DNA of 64,000 nucleotides, from the NCBI GenBank assembly GCA_027487695.1, contig JAIYDB010000069.1:32414-96413 (forward strand), read 5' to 3'. The position numbers and the translations under genes were made by a program. Under the pieces are notes generated by a model. It worked only from the letters and a program-made list of their open reading frames with translations, had not been told where the DNA came from and did no database searches. The DNA is from Cytophagaceae bacterium. Lineage in GTDB: Bacteria > Bacteroidota > Bacteroidia > Cytophagales > Flexibacteraceae. This document shows, piece after piece, positions 1 to 8,149 of the stretch (within the stretch, counting starts at the first letter, position 1; each line of letters opens with the position of its first letter).

Positions 1-452
1 ACCTTTTTGCCACTTTTTACATCGCCCAAATACATCACTTTGCAACCTTCTTTGTAAAAATCAAAGACCTTATTTGGGGCAAGTTCATCTTCGGTTTCAT
101 CGTAATCATATACGTTTACTTCCTTACTTTCTTGCAGATACGCCCACATGGTTTTACCATCGCAAATCACTTGTTGGTCGGCCATCTCTAAACGGTACTT
201 ACTACCATCAACCCAAATTTTACCCTTTTCTCTGCCCATTTCCTTACCTTGGACACTAGTATTGATACGGGTAAATTCAATGCAATAGCTTTTGTTCTTT
301 TTATAGCTGGCAGTAGTTTCTTTCAAAAGGTTAACTGCCAAAGGGTCGTTTACTACAGGTTGTTGAAAACCTGTAAACAGCACAAAGGCAACTACCAAGG
401 TAGTCGCCTTTAAAATGCTTGTAGTCAATGATTTTATTAGTAGGTTAGCCAA
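1..452 (-). CDS. LolA-like outer-membrane lipoprotein carrier, C-terminus beyond window
   Basis: About 150 residues can be read on the minus strand, and the frame is still open at the left edge, so the gene is partial. There is a hydrophobic export signal around residues 15-30 (VVAFVLFTGFQ) followed by the LolA-style pattern of short beta strands, including GKIWVDGSKYRLEM and a DGKTMWAY motif. LolA-type proteins carry lipoproteins across the periplasm or bind lipids there. No ATG is available near the 5' end: the frame opens after a stop just upstream, and the likely starts are TTG at 452 or TTG at 431. The TTG at 452 lies two bases past the stop of the membrane fusion protein gene, so the two are probably co-transcribed. 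The family is fairly clear; the exact function is not. Confidence 0.6.
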   Translation of the reverse strand, partial: MANLLIKSLTTSILKATTLVVAFVLFTGFQQPVVNDPLAVNLLKETTASYKKNKSYCIEFTRINTSVQGKEMGREKGKIWVDGSKYRLEMADQQVICDGKTMWAYLQESKEVNVYDYDETEDELAPNKVFDFYKEGCKVMYLGDVKSGKK

Positions 453-454
453 CT

Positions 455-1834
455 TTATTTATCGGTTTTCTTGGTCTCTTCTTTTACAAATACCTTGGTA
501 TCTGGTTCAATTTCTTTGCTTACAGCTTGGAACGGACCAGAAATAATTTCTTCGCCATCTTTTAAGCCTTCCACAATTTCTATGTTTTCGTAATCTGAAA
601 TACCTGTTTTCACAATACGTTTTTCGGCTTTGCCTTCTTTGTTAATTATGAAAACAACTTCTCTAGGCTTTTCGTCTTTTACAGCTGCAGCCTTTTTGGT
701 ATCAGTTACTTTGGCGTCTTCTACTCCCATACCACCTTTTACAGTTTTGGTACCATCGTCTTTCTTTTCATCATAACGAGTGGTAACGGCAGCCATTGGC
801 ACTAAAACAATACTGTTTTTTCTATTTGTAATCACATCCAAAGAAGCGGTCATTCCAGGACGGAAAGGACTCTTTTCCTTATTAGTTAGCTTTTTCATTA
901 AGTCCTCATAGCTCTCAGAAAGTATGCGCACTTTCACTTGAAACTCAGTAACCGCATCGGCAGTAGCGGTTTCTTTTGCGGTATTGGCAATTTCAGTAAC
1001 TATACCTTTGAACTTTTTCCCTGAAACACTGTAAGCATCTACATCAATAACGGCGCTATCACCCTTTTTAATACGGATAATGTCGTTTTCGTTCACATCT
1101 ACCCTTACTTCCATATTGTTCAGGTTAGCGATGCGCATCATTTCAGTACCAGCCATTTGAGATGTACCTACTACACGTTCACCTAACTCAATAGCTAGCT
1201 TGCTGATAATACCACTTACAGGGGCGTAAATGCTCGTTTTCCTTAGGTTTTCAACAGCATCTTTATAACCTGCTTCTGCACTGTTAATGGTAAACTTAGA
1301 AGCCTCCAAATTCGCTTCTGCACTTTTCAGATCTTGCTTGGCAACATCTAGGTTAGTTTTAATTTGCTCCCAATCGGCTTCTGCAATAACTTTTTGCTCA
1401 AATAAGGTTTGGTTACGATTATAATCTTGTTGGGCTCTTGCTAAACGAGCTTTTGCTTGAGTAAGTCCTGCACGAACTTGTTCAACTGCTGCTTTAGAGT
1501 TGTTAACACTAGCTTCTGCTCTTTCAACTGCACTGATATAGTTATCAGGACGAATGCGACAAAGTAATTGTCCTTGAACCACACTATCACCTTCTTTTAC
1601 AGTAAGTTGAATAATTTCTCCAGGAACATCTGGGGTAATTTTAACCTCCACCTCTGGGTGTATTTTACCCGATGCGGAAACCGATTCTGTAATAGAACCC
1701 ATTTTAGCCTTAACGGTGGTTACCTCTAAGCCCTTATCTTCAGACTTGTTCTTGATAATTAACCCCACAACTCCTAATACTATCACTATGAAAATGATAA
1801 TTACTAGCCAGTTATTCTTCTTTTTCTTTGCCAT
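455..1834 (-). CDS. Efflux RND/ABC periplasmic adaptor (membrane fusion protein, HlyD-like)
   Basis: This is the periplasmic adaptor that joins an inner-membrane pump (RND or MacB-type ABC) to a TolC-like channel. The 459 residues show one N-terminal membrane helix (about 8-28), a lipoyl/barrel-sandwich half (VEVKITPDVPGEI...VKEGDSVVQGQLL, about 60-95), an alanine-rich alpha-helical hairpin with coiled-coil character (about 100-205), the second lipoyl half (IYAPVSGIISKL), a beta-barrel and a membrane-proximal domain. A lysine/aspartate-rich insertion of about 40 residues (around 355-395) interrupts the region after VPMAAVTTR and is unusual. No pump or channel gene is visible; they may lie left of the window. 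It sits downstream of marC and the RNase H gene on the same strand and directly upstream of the LolA-like fragment. Confidence 0.88.
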   Translation of the reverse strand: MAKKKKNNWLVIIIFIVIVLGVVGLIIKNKSEDKGLEVTTVKAKMGSITESVSASGKIHPEVEVKITPDVPGEIIQLTVKEGDSVVQGQLLCRIRPDNYISAVERAEASVNNSKAAVEQVRAGLTQAKARLARAQQDYNRNQTLFEQKVIAEADWEQIKTNLDVAKQDLKSAEANLEASKFTINSAEAGYKDAVENLRKTSIYAPVSGIISKLAIELGERVVGTSQMAGTEMMRIANLNNMEVRVDVNENDIIRIKKGDSAVIDVDAYSVSGKKFKGIVTEIANTAKETATADAVTEFQVKVRILSESYEDLMKKLTNKEKSPFRPGMTASLDVITNRKNSIVLVPMAAVTTRYDEKKDDGTKTVKGGMGVEDAKVTDTKKAAAVKDEKPREVVFIINKEGKAEKRIVKTGISDYENIEIVEGLKDGEEIISGPFQAVSKEIEPDTKVFVKEETKKTDK

Positions 1835-1875
1835 TGTTTTGTGGTACTATAAGTTCAATTTGTGAGAGTAAGTTT

Positions 1876-2514
1876 TTATTTCCGACCAAAGTCTGCAGGA
1901 TTTTCACCCCAAAGTTCAGTATCCCATTGTTTAATTGGGTTGGAGTAGGGATTATTGGTGAGCCAAATTATAGCCCTATCTACCAAACCCCAAACCGATG
2001 CTGTTTCAGCGGTACGTGGCAAGTTAGAACGGACATTTTTCGCTTTAACCCAACTTATAGCTGTACGGGAATCTGAGTAAATCATTCGTTTGCTACTGAA
2101 ACTTTTCAGGTGGGCAATAGCATGTACTAAAGCTAAAAACTCACCCATATTGTTATTGCCCCACATTGGGCCAATCCTAAATATTTCGGCACCACTCATA
2201 TTATCTACACCACGGTATTCCATTTTACCTGGGTTTCCGCTACAAGCAGCATCTACACTTATACTATCTGGATTAAATCCTTTTAAGGTACCGTTAATTA
2301 TGTTCTTCCTCGTATCAGTAGGCGATGCTTTCTTTTCAGGAGCAGGTAGTTTTTGAGTAGCCCAGGCTTTGTGTGCTTCTTCATGGTTTTCAAAACCTTT
2401 GTATTGCGCCCCTTGAAAGTTATCTACTTGCTTTTTGGCATCGTCCCAGTTATCGTAAATACCTGGTTTATGACCTTTTAGCACCACATAAAGCTTCTTA
2501 CTTTTTGCAGCCAT
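1876..2514 (-). CDS. Ribonuclease H with N-terminal viroplasmin/hybrid-binding domain
   Basis: Degrades RNA in RNA:DNA hybrids. The first ~50 residues (KKLYVVLKGHKPGIYDNWDD...FKGFENHEEA-like pattern) form the small RNase H1 hybrid-binding domain also known as caulimovirus viroplasmin. The RNase H fold follows, with acidic metal-ligand positions in ISVDAACSGNPG, NNNMGEFLAL, IYSDSRTAI and the C-terminal GENPADFGRK, matching the D-E-D-D order. Length 212 is typical for this bacterial form. The start ATG shares its A with the stop codon of the marC gene (TAATG), so translation is probably coupled. Confidence 0.88.
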   Translation of the reverse strand: MAAKSKKLYVVLKGHKPGIYDNWDDAKKQVDNFQGAQYKGFENHEEAHKAWATQKLPAPEKKASPTDTRKNIINGTLKGFNPDSISVDAACSGNPGKMEYRGVDNMSGAEIFRIGPMWGNNNMGEFLALVHAIAHLKSFSSKRMIYSDSRTAISWVKAKNVRSNLPRTAETASVWGLVDRAIIWLTNNPYSNPIKQWDTELWGENPADFGRK

Positions 2515-3086
2515 TAGAAGTGGAACTGATTTTTTGCCAACTTAATTGCAATAGCTAACAATATGATACCGAATACCTTTCTCAGGATACCTACGCCGCC
2601 CTTACCTAGCTTACGTTCAATGAAATTGATACTTCTAAGCACCAGATAAATAAATACGAGATTTACTAAAATACCTACTAAAATATCCCAGTCTTGGTAC
2701 TCACTTTTTAAGGAGATAATTGTAGTCATGGTACCTGCTCCCGCAATAATTGGGAATGCTAACGGCATTACACTACTGCTTTTATCTTCTGCCTCAGGAA
2801 CAAAAATGGTTTTACCTAAAATCATTTCCATACCAAGTAAGAACAAGATAATTGCACCCGCTAAAGCGAACGATTGCAGATCTACCCCAAAAAGTTTTAA
2901 AATGCCGTCGCCTAAAAACAGGAATACAATCATAATAACACCTGCAACGATAGTAGCCTTTTTAGACTGAATGTTGCCTGCTCTAGCTTTAAGCTGTAAA
3001 ATGATAGGAATAGCACCCAAAATATCGATTACCGAAAACAGGATAAGCGTTACTTTGATAATATCTTCTGGATTTAGAAAATTCAT
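2514..3086 (-). CDS. MarC family integral membrane protein
   Basis: A 190-residue protein made of six hydrophobic segments, matching the MarC/UPF0056 family; motifs include an N-terminal DILGAIPI and a central AFPIIAGAGTMTTII, both typical. The physiological role of the family is unknown; the original link to multiple antibiotic resistance has not held up. It is the first gene of a minus-strand group (marC, RNase H, adaptor, LolA-like) and its stop overlaps the RNase H start by one base. The divergent thioesterase gene starts 56 bases away. Confidence 0.9.
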   Translation of the reverse strand: MNFLNPEDIIKVTLILFSVIDILGAIPIILQLKARAGNIQSKKATIVAGVIMIVFLFLGDGILKLFGVDLQSFALAGAIILFLLGMEMILGKTIFVPEAEDKSSSVMPLAFPIIAGAGTMTTIISLKSEYQDWDILVGILVNLVFIYLVLRSINFIERKLGKGGVGILRKVFGIILLAIAIKLAKNQFHF

Positions 3087-3142
3087 AGGTAGAAATTATG
3101 CCGCAATTTGCGTAATTATCGGCTCATTGCCATACCCAAATA

Positions 3143-3535
3143 ATGAACTTACCTGAAAATAAGAAACATAGATATTTAGTTACAGCTTCTGATTTTGCCA
3201 TTTTCAATGGTACCATCATTCATATGGTATGTAGTACTTATGCACTTACTCGTGAATTTGAGTGGGCTGGAAGGCTTGTTTTGCTACCGCTTTTACAAGA
3301 TGGTGAAGAAGGGATAGGGACTTGTGTGCATTTAGAGCACCTTGCCCCAGCATTTGAAGGTGAAGAGGTGCTATTTACAGCAACTCCCCGACCGTGGCAA
3401 ACAGGCGAGGAGTTATTAGTTGATATTGAGGCTTTTGTTGGCAATAGGAAAATAGCAACTGGTTATACTGGTCAGCGGATATTACCTAAAGCTACCATTC
3501 AAAAGGTTTTCGAAAAGGCAAAATCTATTAGTTAA
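3143..3535 (+). CDS. Hotdog-fold thioesterase, FlK-like family
   Basis: A 130-residue single-domain protein of the acyl-CoA thioesterase-like hotdog group related to fluoroacetyl-CoA thioesterase FlK. Features seen: VTASDFAIFNG near the N-terminus, TREFEWAGRL (family helix), GEEGIGTCVHLEHLAPAFEGEEV and a late GYTGQRIL. Family members hydrolyse small acyl-CoA thioesters; the substrate here is unknown and fluoroacetate resistance should not be assumed. The gene is divergent from marC and runs tail-to-tail into the PorE-like gene, overlapping its 3' end by eight bases (3528-3535). Confidence 0.75.
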   Translation: MNLPENKKHRYLVTASDFAIFNGTIIHMVCSTYALTREFEWAGRLVLLPLLQDGEEGIGTCVHLEHLAPAFEGEEVLFTATPRPWQTGEELLVDIEAFVGNRKIATGYTGQRILPKATIQKVFEKAKSIS

Positions 3536-5462
3536 TCACAAATTCAATACGGCGATTGATTTGTTGGGCTCCACCAGTTTTCACTAATGGTTTGGTTTCT
3601 CCATAGCCAACCGTTTTAATGCGTTTACTTTCTATACCTTTACTCTCCAGATAAGTTTGAACACTGGCGGCACGCTTTTGGCTAAGGATTAGGTTATCTT
3701 TATCAGGACCAACATCGTCGGTATGGCCTTCTACGGTTATGCTTACCGCTTGGTTAATTTCCATAAACTGGTATAGGTTATCTAATTCAGCTAACGATTC
3801 GTTTCTTAAGTCCCATTTTTTGGTATCGAAGTAAAGGTTGGTCATAGTGGTACGACTACCCTTCTTCACTTTTTCCAAAGGAATGTCTACTTCTTTAGGT
3901 TTTAGGCTATCTTCCTTTTCTACGTTGAAAGTCAAACTCTTATACAAATAGCCTGGCTCAGCTACAAATAGTCCATAGGTTTTACCAGCATTAATAACTG
4001 CCAAATATTTACCAGAGAAAGGATCTGATTTCACCCTATAGGTACTATTGTTTTGTGCTAAATCAACCACTTGAATACTAGCCGAAATTGATGCTTTCGT
4101 TTCAGCATCGTAAACTCTACCTTTTACGTAGGTAGTTGCCGGGTTAATGGTCCAATCAGATGGGATTGGGAAAGTTTTTATCTTTACAGATTTACTATCC
4201 TTCTTTCCCCTTACTTCTTCATTAAAGAAGGCAGATTTACCGTTTGGCGAAATCACCAAACCTGTTTCTTGCAAGTGTGAATTTACTGGATGTCCTAAGT
4301 TTAATGGTGGCGAAAAACCTAATGGCGTTTTATAGCAATAAAACAAATCTAGTCCGCCCATACCGGGTAAGCCATTGCTTGCATAAAACAAGGTGGTATT
4401 ATTAGCGTGGATAAAAGGGGTAAACTCATCCTTTTCAGTATTGATACCTACGCCCATATTCACAGGGTCGCCAAATTGACCGCGAGCACCTGAACGGGTA
4501 CTTACATATAGATCGTATCCGCCTAAGCCACCTTTTCTGTTACTTACAAAATAGAGTTCAGTTCCATCTGCATTTAAGCTTGGCTGACTTTCCCACGCAC
4601 CAGAGTTCACTTCAGAAATGTTGTTGGGCTGGCTCCAGCTATCACCATCTTTATAACTTACATACAAATCGCAACTGCCTAAACCACCAGGTCTGTCGCA
4701 ACCAGTAAATACCATTACCCTACCATCGGCACTAATGGAGGCAGAGCCTTCATTATCACGTGTATTTATTTTGCCTTTCACAGGTTTGCACTGCTGCCAT
4801 TGGCCATTTACAAACTCACTTTCAAAGATATTTTCATCATAAGCGGCACCAATACCCGTTCTGGCTGTAAAAATCATTAAAGTTCCATCACCATTTAACG
4901 ATGGCGAATATTGTAAAGGATTGCTATTAACCGTAGCTGGCAATTCTACTATATCTAACTTCTTAGATTTTTTAAGTTGAGCTAAGGCAAAGTCAATTTT
5001 GGTTCTGTAGAGTTTAAACTCTTCTTTAAAACCAGTATTGGAAAGTTGATCAGGATTAATTTTATCTAAATAAACCTGACTTTCTTGGTACTGACCACTA
5101 TCTAAAAAGAACCTAGAAACTCGTAAGGCCACATCGGCTACTAGGGGATTTTCAGGGTCTTTGGCAATGAAAGTTTGAAGGTGACCAATGCCTGCCCTTC
5201 TGTACCTATCGTTATTCAGAAAAAGTAAATTACCTAGGCGGTAGTGTGCCTGAGCAAAGTTAGAATCGGCATTAACGGCATCTGTATAGGAAAGTATAGC
5301 ATTATTCCAAAGCCTATCCGTTTCCTCCTTCTGGGCTCTAATAAAGGCCTTTTTAGCCTTTTTACTGGAGGTTTTGAGTTCATCCTGAGCTTGAACTGTA
5401 CCCGTTAAACCACAAAAAAGGGCTAGTAAGCAAATACCAGCCCATAAAAATCGGTAATTCAT
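3528..5462 (-). CDS. PorE-like T9SS envelope protein: TPR, PD40 propeller, CRD, OmpA domain
   Basis: A 644-residue exported protein with domains in this order: signal peptide (cleavage after VQA, about 25), TPR-like helices (about 35-150), WD40-like PD40 beta-propeller repeats (about 185-430; blades such as DNEGSASISADG and AWESQPSLNADGTELYFVS), a carboxypeptidase-regulatory-like beta sandwich (about 445-525) and an OmpA C-terminal peptidoglycan-binding domain (about 540-644; TVEGHTDDVG and RAASVQTYL). This is the same order as PorE of Porphyromonas gingivalis, which ties the T9SS core to peptidoglycan. Related OmpA/PD40 proteins are common paralogues in this phylum, so identity as true PorE is an inference. 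There is no clear lipobox, unlike PorE. Its ATG shares an A with the stop of the upstream epimerase gene. Confidence 0.72.
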   Translation of the reverse strand: MNYRFLWAGICLLALFCGLTGTVQAQDELKTSSKKAKKAFIRAQKEETDRLWNNAILSYTDAVNADSNFAQAHYRLGNLLFLNNDRYRRAGIGHLQTFIAKDPENPLVADVALRVSRFFLDSGQYQESQVYLDKINPDQLSNTGFKEEFKLYRTKIDFALAQLKKSKKLDIVELPATVNSNPLQYSPSLNGDGTLMIFTARTGIGAAYDENIFESEFVNGQWQQCKPVKGKINTRDNEGSASISADGRVMVFTGCDRPGGLGSCDLYVSYKDGDSWSQPNNISEVNSGAWESQPSLNADGTELYFVSNRKGGLGGYDLYVSTRSGARGQFGDPVNMGVGINTEKDEFTPFIHANNTTLFYASNGLPGMGGLDLFYCYKTPLGFSPPLNLGHPVNSHLQETGLVISPNGKSAFFNEEVRGKKDSKSVKIKTFPIPSDWTINPATTYVKGRVYDAETKASISASIQVVDLAQNNSTYRVKSDPFSGKYLAVINAGKTYGLFVAEPGYLYKSLTFNVEKEDSLKPKEVDIPLEKVKKGSRTTMTNLYFDTKKWDLRNESLAELDNLYQFMEINQAVSITVEGHTDDVGPDKDNLILSQKRAASVQTYLESKGIESKRIKTVGYGETKPLVKTGGAQQINRRIEFVIN

Positions 5463-6334
5463 TATTGTAGGGTTATTTGATAACTACGCTTAAAGATTTC
5501 TTTAGGTGCAAGTGTAACCAATTCATCTTTCAATTGAAAGTTAAGATCATGGTCTTCAAAATCGGCGTGACCACACCAAGGTTCAAGGCATACAAAAGGC
5601 ACATCGTCTTTGCCCCAAGTACCAAACCAAGGAAAATCACTAATGCTCATTTGTACTCTGTAATTTAGTTTTTCGCAAACTAAGGCAATCCACTTACTTT
5701 TTAGACCTGAGAAAACCAAGGCATCGTTAGCATATAGTTGCTTGTTTAAAGGCAACTTAGTACCAACCATTAATGGATTTGCTGAAGGTTGCTTCTTAAC
5801 CAAACCACCTTGCAAAGGATGGTTATGTAAATACTCTTCTTGCTCGAACTCTAGGTAGTAATCGTATAAGTTAGCACCTTCTTCTTCAAGAATATTAAAG
5901 GCAGGATGCCCTCCAATGCTAAATAAAAGCTGACCTAAATTACTGGTATTCTGAACTTCATACCCAACTTTTACAGAACTACCATCTAACTGATAGCTTA
6001 TCAATAGCTTGAAAGGAAAAGGGAAAACCTTTAAGGTATTTTCGTTTTCAGTTAATGAGAATACTAGCTTATCTGCTGCTTGTTCTTCTAGACTGAAATC
6101 CAAGTCGCGAGCAAAGCCATGCTGGGGAAGGTTATACTCAGTTTCGTTATAGAAGTAAGTGTTGTTCTTCAGTTTTCCAACAATAGGAAAAAGTACAGGT
6201 GCTCTGCGTCCCCAAACTGCAGGGTCGCCTTGCCATAAGTATTCCCGATTATTTGCTGTTTTAACACTGCAAAGTTCGGCACCAACTGTATCTATAATTA
6301 TATGTAAAAACTCGTTTTTGAGGGTGTAATTCAT
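5462..6334 (-). CDS. Aldose 1-epimerase family protein (LacX-like)
   Basis: A 290-residue galactose-mutarotase-fold protein that probably interconverts anomers of an aldose or hexose-6-phosphate. The presumed catalytic histidine lies in SIGGHPAFNI and the catalytic glutamate region in VCLEPWCGHAD; the early NREYLWQGDPAVWGRRAPVL is typical of the LacX-like subgroup. It lies 12 bases downstream of the holB-like gene and overlaps the next gene by one base, so the three are probably one transcript even though they share no pathway. The substrate cannot be read from the sequence. Confidence 0.88.
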   Translation of the reverse strand: MNYTLKNEFLHIIIDTVGAELCSVKTANNREYLWQGDPAVWGRRAPVLFPIVGKLKNNTYFYNETEYNLPQHGFARDLDFSLEEQAADKLVFSLTENENTLKVFPFPFKLLISYQLDGSSVKVGYEVQNTSNLGQLLFSIGGHPAFNILEEEGANLYDYYLEFEQEEYLHNHPLQGGLVKKQPSANPLMVGTKLPLNKQLYANDALVFSGLKSKWIALVCEKLNYRVQMSISDFPWFGTWGKDDVPFVCLEPWCGHADFEDHDLNFQLKDELVTLAPKEIFKRSYQITLQ

Positions 6335-6346
6335 TGTAAGTAGTTA

Positions 6347-7483
6347 TTAAGGTGCTGGTTGCCTAAAAGCCTGCATCAATTGCAAGGAGCTATCTAAGAA
6401 AATCATCTTAGGGTTGCCGTTGCGTTCAATATGGGTATAGCCTTGACTCAGCATTTCGAAAATATGGTCAATATTTCCAAGGTGAATGTACGGACTAAAT
6501 TTTTCAATAAAGGCAAATTCTTCTTTAGGAAGTTTAACTAACTCAGGCACTTGCTTGTTCATAACAAAAGCCTTTCTTATCATTTGGCAACTGTAAAGCA
6601 AAAAACTTTTTTGCACTTCCCTACCCAACTTAGCAAAGACATCTGTATCATCTACCATATCAATTACCTTTTTTCCAAAACAATGGCGCATCCATTCACT
6701 GAAAAAAGGAAAGAAAGGGTCGGTTTCGTGGGCAATCATTTTTATAGCTGCATTCAAATTACCATCGGCAAGTAGGGCTATTTGTTGGGCCTGCTTTTCT
6801 TGTATTCCTTCATGGGCAATTAGGTAATCGGCAATTTGCTGTTCGTCAAATTGCGGTACCGAAATAGCTTGAGTGCGGCTGGTAATGGTAATAAGGAGCT
6901 GTTCAGGCTCATTGGTTACCAAAAAGAAGAGTGTTTGATGCTGAGGCTCCTCTAAAATTTTGAGCAAAGCATTGGCAGCTTGGGTATTAAAGTATTCTGG
7001 CAACCAAATAATTACCACTTTATACTTGCCTTCATAGGCTACAAGACTTACTGAATCTTTAATCACTCTAGCTTCATCAACGGGAATTGATAGCTGTTTA
7101 TTGGCTACTCCTATAGTTTCTGCCCAATCATTTTCGTTCAGATATGGGTTTTTGGCTATGATATTCCTAAAATCCTTAATGAAATATTGCCTTGATGGTG
7201 GTTCATTTTTAGGCACATTTTCATTGCGTGCCATTGGGAAAAAAAAGTTCACATCAGGATGAGCCAGCTTGCTCATTTTTTTACACGACGAGCATTCTCC
7301 ACAGCTATCGGTATCTGTTGGTTGTTCGCAGTTTAAGTAGGTAGCAAAGGAAATTGCTAGCGTTAAATTAGCGGTTCCCTCTTGTCCCTTAAATAATAAA
7401 CCATGCGCAACCTTCTGATTTTGAGCAGCTTTAATCAAAACCTGCTTAATATCCTGATGCCCTGGAATAGCTGAAAACTGCAT
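6347..7483 (-). CDS. holB: DNA polymerase III delta' subunit
   Basis: Clamp-loader subunit that with the delta and tau/gamma subunits loads the sliding clamp. The N-terminal AAA+ fold (1-~210) has a degenerate P-loop (GLLFKGQEGTANL instead of GxxGxGKT), which fits the non-ATP-binding delta' subunit. A zinc module follows (NCEQ...CGECSSCKK). The region EYFNTQAANALLKILEEPQ is the conserved delta' signature, and the sensor-1/SRC site is altered to TSRTQ. The C-terminal collar is divergent, as usual. The gene opens a minus-strand group with the epimerase and PorE-like genes; the divergent small gene at 7554 begins 70 bases away. Confidence 0.9.
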   Translation of the reverse strand: MQFSAIPGHQDIKQVLIKAAQNQKVAHGLLFKGQEGTANLTLAISFATYLNCEQPTDTDSCGECSSCKKMSKLAHPDVNFFFPMARNENVPKNEPPSRQYFIKDFRNIIAKNPYLNENDWAETIGVANKQLSIPVDEARVIKDSVSLVAYEGKYKVVIIWLPEYFNTQAANALLKILEEPQHQTLFFLVTNEPEQLLITITSRTQAISVPQFDEQQIADYLIAHEGIQEKQAQQIALLADGNLNAAIKMIAHETDPFFPFFSEWMRHCFGKKVIDMVDDTDVFAKLGREVQKSFLLYSCQMIRKAFVMNKQVPELVKLPKEEFAFIEKFSPYIHLGNIDHIFEMLSQGYTHIERNGNPKMIFLDSSLQLMQAFRQPAP

Positions 7484-7523
7484 AATAGATACTCCCGAAT
7501 AACTTTTATTGGCAACACAACGT

Positions 7524-7531
7524 TACCTTTG
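7524..7531 (+). promoter_or_regulatory. Candidate -7 element TACCTTTG for the small-gene pair
   Basis: TACCTTTG matches the Bacteroidota TAnnTTTG element exactly and lies 22 bases upstream of the ATG at 7554. No clean TTG is found at the usual distance upstream; the closest is the T-rich ACTTTTA at about 7502-7508, so the -33 side is weak. Confidence 0.4.
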
Positions 7532-7553
7532 TTGAACTAATATTACGGTATAA

Positions 7554-7772
7554 ATGGCAAATTACCCCGAACAAACCCCTCGAACCAAAAATACTTGGAA
7601 AGATTATTTTGCTTTGAGCGAAGTGCTTACCTATTTCTTCAGAAAATCTGACCCAAATAGAAAACCTAACTTCAATTTAAAGATGATGCACGGCATCAAT
7701 AAAATCTCGATGGTTATGTTTTTGATTTGTCTTATCGTTATCATTGTACGCACCATAGCGCGCAATATGTAA
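7554..7772 (+). CDS. Small single-pass membrane protein, DUF6728-like
   Basis: A 72-residue protein with a basic, aromatic N-terminal half (TWKDYFALSEVLTYFFRKSD) and one C-terminal membrane helix (about 48-70). It resembles a small family of unknown function I recall as DUF6728, seen in Bacteroidota; the assignment is from memory. A good -7 element stands upstream and the next gene starts within its stop codon (TAATG), both of which support it as a real gene. No function is proposed. Confidence 0.65.
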   Translation: MANYPEQTPRTKNTWKDYFALSEVLTYFFRKSDPNRKPNFNLKMMHGINKISMVMFLICLIVIIVRTIARNM

Positions 7773-8125
7773 TGGACTTAGAAAATTTACGAACCTATTG
7801 CCTAAGTAAACCAGGTACCAGCGAAGATACTCCCTTCGATGCAAATACGCTCGTTTTTAGGGTAGGAGGAAAAATTTTCTTGTTTACAAATATAGCAAAT
7901 GAGGGTCCATTAAGCTTTAGTGTAAAGAACGAACCCGAAAAAGTTGTTGAACTTAAAGACCACTTCGAAGGCATTTTACCAGGATATCATTTGAATAAGA
8001 AATTCTGGATTACAGTAAATATGGGTACAGACGTAAATACTCCATTGGCTTTGCAGCTTATTGATAAAAGCTATGAAATGGTTTGTTCTAGTCTACCTAA
8101 GAAAGTGCAAGCAACATTAGAGTAA
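7772..8125 (+). CDS. MmcQ/YjbR family protein
   Basis: A 117-residue protein of the MmcQ/YjbR (CyaY-like fold) family, which is thought to bind DNA but has no settled role. Motifs seen: LRTYCLSKPGTSEDTPFD at the N-terminus, TLVFRVGGKIFLF, and HLNKKFWITV...LQLIDKSYEMV. A longer frame opens at 7727, but that stretch overlaps the preceding gene and does not resemble the family. The ATG at 7772 shares its A with the stop codon of the upstream gene, so I chose this start. The two probably form a translationally coupled pair. Confidence 0.85.
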   Translation: MDLENLRTYCLSKPGTSEDTPFDANTLVFRVGGKIFLFTNIANEGPLSFSVKNEPEKVVELKDHFEGILPGYHLNKKFWITVNMGTDVNTPLALQLIDKSYEMVCSSLPKKVQATLE

Positions 8126-8149
8126 CTCACTTTTAGCCAATTTTTAACC

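Noticed and set aside
3143..3535. Fluoroacetate resistance gene
   Set aside because: The similarity to FlK is at the family level; most such hotdog proteins act on other acyl-CoA thioesters.
7727..7771. Earlier start for the MmcQ/YjbR gene
   Set aside because: The extra residues overlap the small upstream gene and do not fit the family; the TAATG junction gives a better start.
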